The notes beneath the pieces are model-generated. The model had not been told where the DNA came from and did no database searches. It was given only the letters and a program-made list of their open reading frames with translations. Positions 46,260-54,007 of a DNA stretch of 64,000 nucleotides are shown one piece after another (position 1 is the first letter of the stretch; every line of letters begins with the position of its first letter). A program made the position numbers and the translations under genes. Origin of the DNA: Micromonospora sp. WMMD980 (GTDB taxonomy: Bacteria; Actinomycetota; Actinomycetes; Mycobacteriales; Micromonosporaceae); assembly GCF_029626035.1 (NCBI RefSeq), contig NZ_JARUBE010000003.1, positions 1,736,001 through 1,800,000 on the forward strand. Reading direction: 5' to 3'.

Positions 46260-47495
46260 GTGGTGATGTCGCCGGAGCTGGACCGGGCCACCGTCCTCGC
46301 CGACATGGCCGCGGCCCGCGGCCACCTGGCCCGGATCTGCTTCAAGACCGGTCCACCCACACTCACCGGCGTCGAACTCGAATGGACCGTGCACGACGCC
46401 GCGGACCCGACCCGTCCGGTCGACCGTGAGCGACTGCGCGAGGCGTTGGGCCGGCACGGCCCCGTCACCCTCGACCCCACCAGCCCGGCCCACGAGCTCC
46501 GGCACGGCGGCACCGTGACCGTCGAGCCCGGCGGACAGGTGGAGATCTCGGCTCCACCGCGACCCGCGGTCGCGGCGCTCCTCCTCGCCACCCAGGCCGA
46601 CATCGACGAACTGCGTGACCTCCTGGACGCCGCCGGTCTCGTGCTCGGCGACACCGGGATGGACCCGTGGCGCGCGCCGCGACCGGTCGTCGACACGCCC
46701 CGCTACCGGGCCATGCGCCGCGTCTTCGACAGGCGCGGCCCGGCCGGGCGGGCCATGATGTACGCCACGGCCGGGCTCCAGGTCTGCCTGGACGCCGGCG
46801 AGCCGGACCAGGTGGCGCGGCGGTGGGCCGCCGCGCACGCGGTCGGACCGCCGCTGCTGGCCGCGTTCGCCACCGCCGGCCGGCACGCGGGCCGGCCCAC
46901 CGGTTGGGCGTCCGCCCGGATGGCCGCCTGGCTGGCGATCGACCCGGCGCGGACCCGCCCGGTGTGGTCGCCGACCGACGCCGACCGCGACCCGGTCAGC
47001 GCCTGGACCGCTTACGTGCTCGCCGCGCCGCTGCTCTGCGTCCGGGGCGACGGCCCGGACTGGACCCCGCCGGAGGGCGTGACCTTCGCCGACTGGGTGG
47101 CCGGAGCGCTGCCCCGGCCACCCACCACCGACGACCTGGAATACCACGTCAGCACGTTGTTCCCGCCGGTGCGCCCGCGCGGCTACCTGGAACTGCGCTA
47201 CCTGGACGCCCAGCCGGGCCGGGAATGGACCGTGCCGGTGGCGGTGCTGGCCGCGCTCTTCGCCGACCCGACGACCACCCGCGACGCCCTCGCCGCGGCC
47301 GGCCCGGTCGCCGACCGATGGCGCGCGGCGGCTCGGCGCGGGCTGGCCGAGCGTCCGCTGGCGACCGCCGCGGCAGCCCTGTTCGACCTGGCGCTGACCG
47401 CGCTGCCCGGGCTGGACCTGCCGGGCGGGATCCACGACCAGACCCACCGAGCGATCCGGCGGCGTCGCGCCGCCGCGGAGAGGGGACACCGGTGA
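46260..47495 (+). CDS. egtA: ergothioneine pathway glutamate-cysteine ligase EgtA
   Basis: 411 aa from GTG 46260, 7 nt after AGAGGAG. It belongs to the GCS2-like glutamate-cysteine ligases: TGVELEWTVHD, GGQVEISAPP (substrate acids), DPWRAPRPVVDTPRYRAM, and MMYATAGLQVCLDAG. In the ergothioneine pathway EgtA makes gamma-glutamylcysteine, the sulphur donor for EgtB. It is the first gene of an egtA-egtB-egtC-egtD operon with overlaps or short gaps. TAGACA-like -10 sequence lies near 46168. Confidence 0.93.
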   Translation: MVMSPELDRATVLADMAAARGHLARICFKTGPPTLTGVELEWTVHDAADPTRPVDRERLREALGRHGPVTLDPTSPAHELRHGGTVTVEPGGQVEISAPPRPAVAALLLATQADIDELRDLLDAAGLVLGDTGMDPWRAPRPVVDTPRYRAMRRVFDRRGPAGRAMMYATAGLQVCLDAGEPDQVARRWAAAHAVGPPLLAAFATAGRHAGRPTGWASARMAAWLAIDPARTRPVWSPTDADRDPVSAWTAYVLAAPLLCVRGDGPDWTPPEGVTFADWVAGALPRPPTTDDLEYHVSTLFPPVRPRGYLELRYLDAQPGREWTVPVAVLAALFADPTTTRDALAAAGPVADRWRAAARRGLAERPLATAAAALFDLALTALPGLDLPGGIHDQTHRAIRRRRAAAERGHR

Positions 47496-48820
47496 CCACC
47501 ACCGAGCGGCCGGGAACGGACGCCGAGCAACTGCGCGCAAGGATCGTGGCGGAGCTGGAGCGCACCCGCGCCCGCACCGCGTCGCTGACCGACGCGGTGG
47601 ACGACGACGATCTCGTTCGGCAGCACTCCACCCTGATGTCGCCGCTGGTCTGGGACCTGGCGCACGTCGGCAACCAGGAGGAGCTGTGGCTGGTGCGCGA
47701 CGTCGGCGGGCGCGAGCCGGTGCGCCGCGACATCGACGATCTCTACGACGCGTTCAAGCAGCCCCGCAAGGATCGACCGTCGCTGCCGCTGCTGCCGCCG
47801 GCCGAGGCGCGCGCGTACGTGCGCACGGTGCGGGACAAGGTCTACGACCTGCTGGACGGAATCCGCTTCACCGACCGCCGGCTGGTCGAGGACGGCTTCG
47901 CGTTCGGCATGATCGTGCAGCACGAGCAGCAGCACGACGAGACGATGCTCGCCACCCACCAACTGCGCGACGGCGTTCCGGTGCTGGCCGCCCCGCCCCC
48001 GCCCGAGCCCGGCGCGCCGGTCGCCGGCGAGGTGCTGGTGCCGGCCGGGCCGTTCACCATGGGCACCTCCACCGACCCGTGGGCGCTGGACAACGAATGT
48101 CCCGCGCACACCGTGGACCTGCCTGCCTACCGGATCGACGCCGCGCCGGTGACGAACGGGGACTACCGGGCGTTCATCGCCGACGGCGGCTACGACCAGT
48201 CGCGCTGGTGGAGCGAGGCCGGCTGGCGGCACCGGGTCGAGGCCGGGCTGAGCGCGCCGCTGCACTGGCGGCGTGACGGCGACGGGTGGGCGTACCGGCG
48301 GTTCGGCCGCTGGTCCGCGGTGCGCGACGACGAGCCGGTGGCGCACGTCTGCTGGTACGAGGCGCAGGCGTACGCGGCCTGGGCCGGCAAGCGGCTGCCC
48401 ACCGAGGCGGAGTGGGAGAAGGCGGCCCGCTGGGATCCGGCGACCGGCCGTTCCCGCCGCTATCCGTGGGGCGACGACGACCCCGGCCCCGAGCACGCCA
48501 ACCTGGGGCAGCGTCACCTGTGGCCGGCGCCGGTCGGCGCGTACCCGCGGGGCGCCTCGCCGCTCGGTGTGCACCAGCTGATCGGCGACGTGTGGGAGTG
48601 GACCGCCGGCACGTTCCACGGGCACCCGGGCTTCACCGCGTTCCCGTACCGCGAATACTCGGAGGTCTTCTTCGGCGAGGAGCACCGGGTGCTGCGCGGG
48701 GGCTCGTTCGGCACCGACCGGTCGGCCTGCCGGGGCACGTTCCGCAACTGGGACTACCCGATCCGGCGGCAGATCTTCAGCGGCTTCCGCTGCGCCCGCG
48801 ACGCCGATCCGGCGGAGTGA
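47492..48820 (+). CDS. egtB: ergothioneine sulphoxide synthase EgtB
   Basis: 442 aa with GTG overlapping the egtA stop (GTGA). The N-terminal DinB-like helical domain supplies iron ligands in WDLAHVGNQEELWL and IVQHEQQHDETML (His-x3-His-x-Glu). The C-terminal formylglycine-generating-type domain has GPFTMGTSTDPW, AYRIDAAPVTNGDYRAF, PVAHVCWYEAQAYAAW, RLPTEAEWEKAARWD and GDVWEWTAG. It joins hercynine and gamma-glutamylcysteine with oxygen to form the sulphoxide. Confidence 0.96.
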   Translation: MTTTERPGTDAEQLRARIVAELERTRARTASLTDAVDDDDLVRQHSTLMSPLVWDLAHVGNQEELWLVRDVGGREPVRRDIDDLYDAFKQPRKDRPSLPLLPPAEARAYVRTVRDKVYDLLDGIRFTDRRLVEDGFAFGMIVQHEQQHDETMLATHQLRDGVPVLAAPPPPEPGAPVAGEVLVPAGPFTMGTSTDPWALDNECPAHTVDLPAYRIDAAPVTNGDYRAFIADGGYDQSRWWSEAGWRHRVEAGLSAPLHWRRDGDGWAYRRFGRWSAVRDDEPVAHVCWYEAQAYAAWAGKRLPTEAEWEKAARWDPATGRSRRYPWGDDDPGPEHANLGQRHLWPAPVGAYPRGASPLGVHQLIGDVWEWTAGTFHGHPGFTAFPYREYSEVFFGEEHRVLRGGSFGTDRSACRGTFRNWDYPIRRQIFSGFRCARDADPAE

Positions 48821-48829
48821 CCCGGCGCG

Positions 48830-49576
48830 ATGTGCCGTCACCTCGCGTACCTCGGTCCACCGGTCACCCTGGGCAGCCTGCTGCACGACCCGCCGTACGG
48901 GCTGTTGCGGCAGTCCTGGGCACCGCGTGACATGCGGGGTGGCGGCACCATCAACGCCGACGGCTTCGGGGTCGGCTGGTACCCCGACGGCGCGGACCCG
49001 GTCCGCTACCGGCGGGCCCAGCCGATGTGGAGCGACACGACGCTGCCGGAGTTGGCCGCCGTGACGTCCGCCGGCGCGGTGCTGGCCGCCGTCCGCTCGG
49101 CGACGGTGGGCATGCCGCTGCACGAGACCGCCGCCGCGCCGTTCGCCGAGGGGCGCTGGCTGTTCAGCCACAACGGCGTGGTCTCCGGCTGGCCGGACAG
49201 CCTGGTGCCGCTCGCCGCCGGGCTGCCCGTGCGGGACCTGCTCACCCTGGAGGTGCCGACCGACTCGGCGGTGCTCTGGGCGCTGGTCCGGCACCGGCTG
49301 CGCGCGGGCGCGTCGCTCGGCGAGGCGGTGGCCGGCACGGTCGCGGCGGTCGACGCGGCGGCGCCCGGTTCGCGGCTGAACCTGCTGCTCACCGACGGCT
49401 CGACGGTGGCGGCGAGCGTGGCCGGGCACGCGCTGTCGGTGCGGCACCGCCCCGGCTCGGTGGTGCTGGCCTCCGAGCCGTTCGACGACGACCCCGGTTG
49501 GCGGGCGGTGCCCGAGGGCCGGCTGGTGGTGGCCACCGCCGCCGGGCTGGACGTCAGTGAGTTGACCACCGTCTGA
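48830..49576 (+). CDS. egtC: ergothioneine pathway amidohydrolase EgtC
   Basis: 248 aa starting MCRHLAYLGPPV, so Cys2 becomes the N-terminal nucleophile of a class II glutamine-amidotransferase-like Ntn fold. Other blocks are NADGFGVGWYPDG, SHNGVVSGW and PTDSAVLWALV. EgtC removes glutamate from the gamma-glutamyl sulphoxide intermediate. It is 9 nt after egtB. An alternative reading as a generic glutamine amidotransferase is made unlikely by the operon. Confidence 0.95.
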   Translation: MCRHLAYLGPPVTLGSLLHDPPYGLLRQSWAPRDMRGGGTINADGFGVGWYPDGADPVRYRRAQPMWSDTTLPELAAVTSAGAVLAAVRSATVGMPLHETAAAPFAEGRWLFSHNGVVSGWPDSLVPLAAGLPVRDLLTLEVPTDSAVLWALVRHRLRAGASLGEAVAGTVAAVDAAAPGSRLNLLLTDGSTVAASVAGHALSVRHRPGSVVLASEPFDDDPGWRAVPEGRLVVATAAGLDVSELTTV

Positions 49577-49610
49577 CCATCCGATCCACGAGCAGCAGAG
49601 AGGACAGTCG

Positions 49611-50582
49611 ATGAGCGCGGAGCCGCTGGAGATCCACCTGGAGGAGCAGGACCTCGACCGTGCGCTGCGGGAGGACGTGCGGGTCGGGTTGACCGCGTCG
49701 CCCAGGTGGCTGCCGCCGAAGTGGTTCTACGACGCCCGGGGCAGTGAGCTGTTCGAGGAGATCACCCGCCTGCCGGAGTACTACCCGACCCGGGCCGAGC
49801 GGGCGGTTCTGGCCGCGCACGCGGACGACATCGCGGCGACGACCGGGGCGAAGACGCTGATCGAGCTGGGGTCCGGCTCGTCGGAGAAGACCCGGTTGCT
49901 GCTGGACGCGTTCACCCGCCACGGCGACCTGGGCACCTTCGTCCCGCTCGATGTCTCGGTCAGCGCGTTGCGTTCCTCGACCGAGCAGATCGCGGCCGCG
50001 TACCCGGGGCTGCGGGTGCGGGGCATCGTGGGTGACTTCACCCGTCACCTGGACCGGCTGCCGACCGGTGGCCGGCGCCTGGTGGCGTTCCTCGGCGGCA
50101 CGATCGGCAACCTGCTGCCGGCGGAGCGGGCCGGGTTCCTCGCCGCCACCCGCGCGGCGCTGGAGGCCGGCGACTGGCTGCTGGTCGGCACCGACCTGGT
50201 CAAGGATCCGGGCGTGGTGGTCCCCGCCTACGACGACGCGGCCGGGGTGACCGCCGAGTTCAACCGCAACGTGCTGCGGGTGGTCAACCGGGAGCTGGGC
50301 GCGGACTTCGACGTGGCGGCATTCCGCCACGTGGCGGTCTGGGACCCGGAGCGGGAGTGGGTCGAGATGCGGCTGCGCGCCGAGCGGCCGACCCGGGTGC
50401 GGGTGGCGGAGCTGGATCTCGACGTGGCGTTCGCCGCCGGGGAGGAGCTGCGGACCGAGATCTCGGCCAAGTTCCGGCCGGCCGGGATCGCGGACGAGCT
50501 GGCCGGCGCCGGGTTCGTGCGGCAGGCATTCTGGACCGACCCGGACGGGTTGTTCGGGGTGAGCCTGGCCCGGGCCGACTGA
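49611..50582 (+). CDS. egtD: histidine N-alpha-methyltransferase EgtD
   Basis: 323 aa, ATG after AGAGGA. EgtD hallmarks are LPPKWFYDARGSELFEEITRL, EYYPTRAE, the SAM-binding LIELGSGSSEKTRLLL, FVPLDVS and FLGGTIGNL, and near the end EISAKFRPAGI with a late histidine-pocket region. It trimethylates histidine to hercynine, the first pathway step. No egtE (C-S lyase) gene follows: the next transcript starts with a manganese riboswitch. Confidence 0.97.
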   Translation: MSAEPLEIHLEEQDLDRALREDVRVGLTASPRWLPPKWFYDARGSELFEEITRLPEYYPTRAERAVLAAHADDIAATTGAKTLIELGSGSSEKTRLLLDAFTRHGDLGTFVPLDVSVSALRSSTEQIAAAYPGLRVRGIVGDFTRHLDRLPTGGRRLVAFLGGTIGNLLPAERAGFLAATRAALEAGDWLLVGTDLVKDPGVVVPAYDDAAGVTAEFNRNVLRVVNRELGADFDVAAFRHVAVWDPEREWVEMRLRAERPTRVRVAELDLDVAFAAGEELRTEISAKFRPAGIADELAGAGFVRQAFWTDPDGLFGVSLARAD

Positions 50583-50631
50583 CGGCCGTGGCGCCGGCCA
50601 CACCCGACGGGCGGGTTCGGTGGTGATCGGC

Positions 50632-50637
50632 TAGGCT
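50632..50637 (+). promoter_or_regulatory. -10 box TAGGCT of the Mn2+ riboswitch transcript
   Basis: TAGGCT would start transcription near 50644, directly at the 5' edge of the aptamer. Confidence 0.55.
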
Positions 50638-50643
50638 GGCCGT

Positions 50644-50775
50644 CGCGAAGGGGAGTAGCCCCCAATGTCGTGGTCGACACACTGGTGCGTTCCGCACCCG
50701 GCCACGCGGCCCCGGTTTCCGGGGCGGGCGAGACCTTCGACTCAGGCTGTCGCAGCCGGGTCGAGGGCGTCCCTG
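50644..50775 (+). ncRNA. yybP-ykoY (manganese) riboswitch
   Basis: The conserved blocks GGGGAGTAG (from 50650), GTCGACACACTGG, CCCGG and GGCGAGACCTTCGA occur in the proper order with complementary outer and inner stems, closing near GGGTCGAGGG. The class senses Mn2+ and controls Mn2+ exporters, which fits the GDT1-type transporter gene that follows. Confidence 0.9.
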
Positions 50776-50782
50776 TCTCTCC

Positions 50783-50803
50783 TCCCGGCTTGATCGGGAA
50801 GGT
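50783..50803 (+). promoter_or_regulatory. hairpin that can hide the transporter ribosome-binding site
   Basis: TCCCG and CGGGA flank GCTTGAT just before the start codon, and the right arm contains the purine-rich CGGGAAGG site. This suggests translational control by the riboswitch; it is my model. Confidence 0.45.
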
Positions 50804-50807
50804 TCAC

Positions 50808-51395
50808 ATGGAGGGTTTCCTCGTCGCGCTGGTGGTCAGCTTCGGCGTCATCTTCGTCGCCGAGCTGGGGGACAAGTCCCAGCTCATGGCCCTGACGTTC
50901 GCCACGCGTTTCCGCCCGCTGCCGGTGCTCGTCGGCATCACCATCGCCACCGCGATCGTCCACCTGGCCTCGGTCGCCATCGGCGTTGGCCTCAACGCGG
51001 CCCTGCCCACGGGCTGGATCTCGCTGATCGCCGGTCTGGCGTTCCTCGGCTTCGGCGCCTGGACGTTGCGGGGCGACAAGCTCACCGAGGAGGAGAAGCG
51101 CAAGGCCGAGCGCGGCACCAAGTCCGCGATCGTCGCGGTCGGCGTCGCGTTCTTCCTGGCCGAGCTCGGTGACAAGACGATGCTCGCGACCATCACGCTG
51201 GCGACCAAGTACGGCTGGTTCGGCACCTGGCTCGGCTCGACGCTGGGCATGGTCGCCGCCGACGCGCTGGCGATCCTGGTGGGCCGGATGCTCGGCCGGC
51301 ACCTGCCGGAGCGGGCCATACGCTACGGTGCCGCCGTGCTGTTCGCCATCTGCGGCCTCTGGCTCATCTTCGAGGCGATCTCCGAGCTGAACTGA
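50808..51395 (+). CDS. TMEM165/GDT1 (UPF0016) family manganese/cation transporter
   Basis: 195 aa with six membrane helices in two homologous halves. Each half carries the family motif E-x-GDK-S/T: FVAELGDKSQLMAL near residue 20 and FFLAELGDKTMLATI near residue 123. A charged cytoplasmic loop (TEEEKRKAERGTK) joins the halves. Members export Mn2+ or Ca2+ in exchange for protons, and the upstream yybP-ykoY riboswitch supports a manganese role. A 13-bp hairpin follows the gene. Confidence 0.95.
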   Translation: MEGFLVALVVSFGVIFVAELGDKSQLMALTFATRFRPLPVLVGITIATAIVHLASVAIGVGLNAALPTGWISLIAGLAFLGFGAWTLRGDKLTEEEKRKAERGTKSAIVAVGVAFFLAELGDKTMLATITLATKYGWFGTWLGSTLGMVAADALAILVGRMLGRHLPERAIRYGAAVLFAICGLWLIFEAISELN

Positions 51396-51437
51396 GCGCG
51401 GCGATGATCGGGCGGGCTCGGCGTGGGTAAGGGTTCG

Positions 51438-51466
51438 GGTGGTGGTGCCGCGTCGGCACCACCACC
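51438..51466 (+). terminator. hairpin after the GDT1 transporter gene
   Basis: GGTGGTGGTGCCG pairs perfectly with CGGCACCACCACC around CGT (51438-51450 with 51454-51466). Confidence 0.8.
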
Positions 51467-51492
51467 ATTCGGACGACCGGGAGGTTCCGCGC

Positions 51493-51684
51493 ATGAGCAG
51501 GCACGACGAGCCCAACGAGTACGGCTTCGCCGGAGGCGCCACGGCGCCGGAGCCGCCGACCGGCGGCCACGCGGACGAGCAGGACCGCGCCGAGCGGGTC
51601 GCGGTGCCGGGGGACGACCTCACCGAGCCGTTCGCGGACGCGCTGGAGGAGACCGAGGACCGCGACGCCGAGCGTCGTCGCTGA
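51493..51684 (+). CDS. small acidic hypothetical protein
   Basis: 63 aa, ATG about 8 nt after GGGAGG. The sequence is acidic and disordered-looking (GGHADEQDRAERVAVPGDDL, EPFADALEETEDRDAERRR) with no recognised domain, signal or membrane segment. The good ribosome-binding site and a strong hairpin immediately after the stop support it as a real gene. Nothing indicates a function. Confidence 0.6.
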   Translation: MSRHDEPNEYGFAGGATAPEPPTGGHADEQDRAERVAVPGDDLTEPFADALEETEDRDAERRR

Positions 51685-51689
51685 TCGCC

Positions 51690-51733
51690 ACGCGCCGGCC
51701 GCCGTCCCCGCCGGGGGAGGGCGGCCGGCGCGT
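51690..51733. terminator. 14-bp stem hairpin after the small acidic gene
   Basis: ACGCGCCGGCCGCC (51690-51703) pairs perfectly with 51720-51733; the loop is 16 nt. It could serve both the small gene and the minus-strand transcript of the dehydratase region. Confidence 0.78.
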
Positions 51734-51969
51734 CCGCGTCGGGCGGGCCGTTCCTGGTAGACGTCCGGAATGCCGTCGCCGTCGTCGTCCCGGCTCTGCC
51801 GCTCGCTGATCCGCCGGTGGACGCGGTCGCGGCGCAGCAGCACGACGGCGGCAGCGAGCCGGCCAGGACCGCCGCCTTGACCTCGCGAGCAGACCGCGAT
51901 GGCGGTGATCGCCAGCGGGCCGGCGACCACCGCGAGGGTGAGACGCGAGCCGTGCCGGGTGCGGGTCAG
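51734..51969 (-). pseudogene. possible remnant of a small membrane protein gene with DDDGDG motif
   Basis: Downstream of the dehydratase, on the same strand, a frame reads a hydrophobic segment (LTLAVVAGPLAITAIAV), a basic stretch with VVLLRRDRVHRRISERQ, then RDDDGDGIPDVYQE, a Ca-loop-like motif. The pattern looks protein-coding, but no ATG or GTG fits upstream of the hydrophobic part (a CTG overlaps the dehydratase stop) and the frame has no stop before the 51690-51733 hairpin. It is either a broken gene or a chance frame. Confidence 0.35.
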
Positions 51970-53822
51970 CGCTGCCCGGGCAGCGCCGGCAGGGCCGAGC
52001 CGACCGTCTCGCAGAACGCCGCCAACCGCTTGACCAGCTCGTCCGGATCGGCGTACGGGTCGAGCCGGCGCACCTCGTCCGGGTCGAGCGGAGGCACCGG
52101 CACGTGGGAGATGAGCGGGTGCAGTGGGCGGCTGTCCGACTCGTCGGCGCCGAAGAGATGTTCGTGCAGCTTCTCGCCGGTCCGCAGGCCGGTGTAGACG
52201 ATCTTCACCGGGTGGTCCGCCTCGGCGGCCAGGCGGCGCGCCACGTCGGCGATCCGCACCGGCTCGCCCATGTCGAGCACCAGCGCCTCGCCGCCGCGAC
52301 CGATCGTGGCGGCTTGGAGAACCAGATGGACGGCCTCCTGCACGGTCATGAAGTAGCGGGTCACGTCGGGGTCGGTGACGGTGATCGGCACGCCGGCGCG
52401 GATCTGCGCCTGGAACGCGGTCAGCACGGAACCGCGGCTGCTGAGCACGTTGCCGAACCGGACGCTCAGGTAGGTGCCGCCCGACTGCCGGGCCTGGTGG
52501 GCGGTGAGCCGCTCGGTGATCCGCTTGGTGTACCCCAGGACGCTGGCCGGGTTGGCCGCCTTGTCGGTGGAGATGTTGACGAACTCGGCGACGTCCCGGC
52601 ATGCCTCCAGCACGTTCAGGGTGCCCCAGACATTGGTCATGATCGCCTCGCCGGGATGCCGCTGGAGCATGGTGAGGTGCTTCAGCGCGGCGGCGTGGAA
52701 CACCACGTCGGGCTGCCGGTCGGCGACCACCCGGGCGATGCCCTCGGCGTCGCGGATGTCGGCCAGGATCAGTTCGGGGCCGTCCAGCAGCGCGCGCCCG
52801 TGCAGCGACATCTGGAGCGCGTGCAGTGCGGACTCGTCCCGGTCGAGCATCATCAGCTCGTCCGGCTCACAGCGGGCGATCTGCCGGCACAGCTCGGAGC
52901 CGATCGAGCCGCCGGCGCCGGTCACCAGCACCCGGCGGCCGGCCAGCCCGCCCCGTTCGACGGTCAGCTCGGCCACCCGCTGGGCGCGGCCGAGCAGGTC
53001 GGTGAGCTGGAGGTCACGGACGTCGGTCGCGGCGACCGGCCGGTCGAGCAGTTCCTGCACCGGGGGCAGGACCTTGAACGACGCGCCGGCCTCCAGGGTG
53101 CGGGTACGCACGTCGCGCAGCAGCCCACCGTCCGCGCAGCTCATCGAGAAGATGACGGTACGGGCGTCGGTGGCGCGGATGACGGCGCCGACCTGCTCCC
53201 GCCCGCCAAGCACGCGCAGTCCCTCCAGCCGGAGGCCGCGACTCTCCGGCGCGTCGTCGAGCAGACCGACCGGCCGGTAGTTGCTCTCCGGGTCGTGCAG
53301 CAACACCCGGACCAGCCGCTCGCTGGCCGCGTCCACCCCGTAGACCAGGCAGCGCTCGGCGTGCCGCGCGGTCGGCCGGCGGCGGTCGGCGTGGGCGCGC
53401 CAGAGACCGCGGCCGGCGGCCATCAGCACCAGCGCGACGGCGCCGCCGACGAGCGGGGTGGTCGCCGGGACGGGCCGTTCGGTCCAGGGCAGCACGGCGA
53501 GGAGTGTGCCGACGGCGGCGATCGCGACCGTGCCGGCGAGTCCGCGGGCGTCCCCGGCGCTGCCGATCGGGTAGCGGCCGTAGATCCGGGACCGGCCGAA
53601 CGTGAGGACGGTGTAGAGCGCGGCGCAGGCGAGCGCGACGGCGAGCGTCCGGGCGCCCCTGGCGGCGGTCAGCTCGAACTCGTACCGGGTCCAGGCGGCG
53701 CCGAGAAATCCTCCGCACCACGCGGCCGTGTCCAGCGTTAACAGGGAGAGGGTGGCGGCGCGATGGGTGATCCGGCTGCGGAGTCGCACGACGTCTTCGG
53801 CGGCGATGGCTTCACGATCCAT
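51966..53822 (-). CDS. CapD/PglF-type nucleotide-sugar 4,6-dehydratase membrane protein
   Basis: 618 aa. Four N-terminal membrane helices (about 20-150) precede a CoA-binding-like domain (RCLVYGVDAASERLVRVLL) and an extended SDR domain with the NAD loop LVTGAGGSIGSELCRQI, acids in DIRDAEGI, and the catalytic NISTDKAANPASVLGYTKR, where S-T-D-K replaces the usual YxxxK arrangement with M/Y-K as in UDP-GlcNAc 4,6-dehydratases. It would make a 4-keto-6-deoxy sugar precursor. It is divergent from the BY-kinase gene of the surface locus. Confidence 0.93.
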   Translation of the reverse strand: MDREAIAAEDVVRLRSRITHRAATLSLLTLDTAAWCGGFLGAAWTRYEFELTAARGARTLAVALACAALYTVLTFGRSRIYGRYPIGSAGDARGLAGTVAIAAVGTLLAVLPWTERPVPATTPLVGGAVALVLMAAGRGLWRAHADRRRPTARHAERCLVYGVDAASERLVRVLLHDPESNYRPVGLLDDAPESRGLRLEGLRVLGGREQVGAVIRATDARTVIFSMSCADGGLLRDVRTRTLEAGASFKVLPPVQELLDRPVAATDVRDLQLTDLLGRAQRVAELTVERGGLAGRRVLVTGAGGSIGSELCRQIARCEPDELMMLDRDESALHALQMSLHGRALLDGPELILADIRDAEGIARVVADRQPDVVFHAAALKHLTMLQRHPGEAIMTNVWGTLNVLEACRDVAEFVNISTDKAANPASVLGYTKRITERLTAHQARQSGGTYLSVRFGNVLSSRGSVLTAFQAQIRAGVPITVTDPDVTRYFMTVQEAVHLVLQAATIGRGGEALVLDMGEPVRIADVARRLAAEADHPVKIVYTGLRTGEKLHEHLFGADESDSRPLHPLISHVPVPPLDPDEVRRLDPYADPDELVKRLAAFCETVGSALPALPGQR

Positions 53823-54007
53823 GGGTTGCCCTCGTGTCCTATCCGGAATAAGCAGATTCAGGTCATGCGAGCATGTTGCGTCGTTTACATTCGTCTAATC
53901 GCCTAACGTGCTGAATGGGCGATTCGATCCTGGCACGACGACTGGTGGTTTTAGGGGGCTTTCGTGCAGTTTCATCGGCAGACCGGCGTGTCGCGAGGGA
54001 GAGCGTG

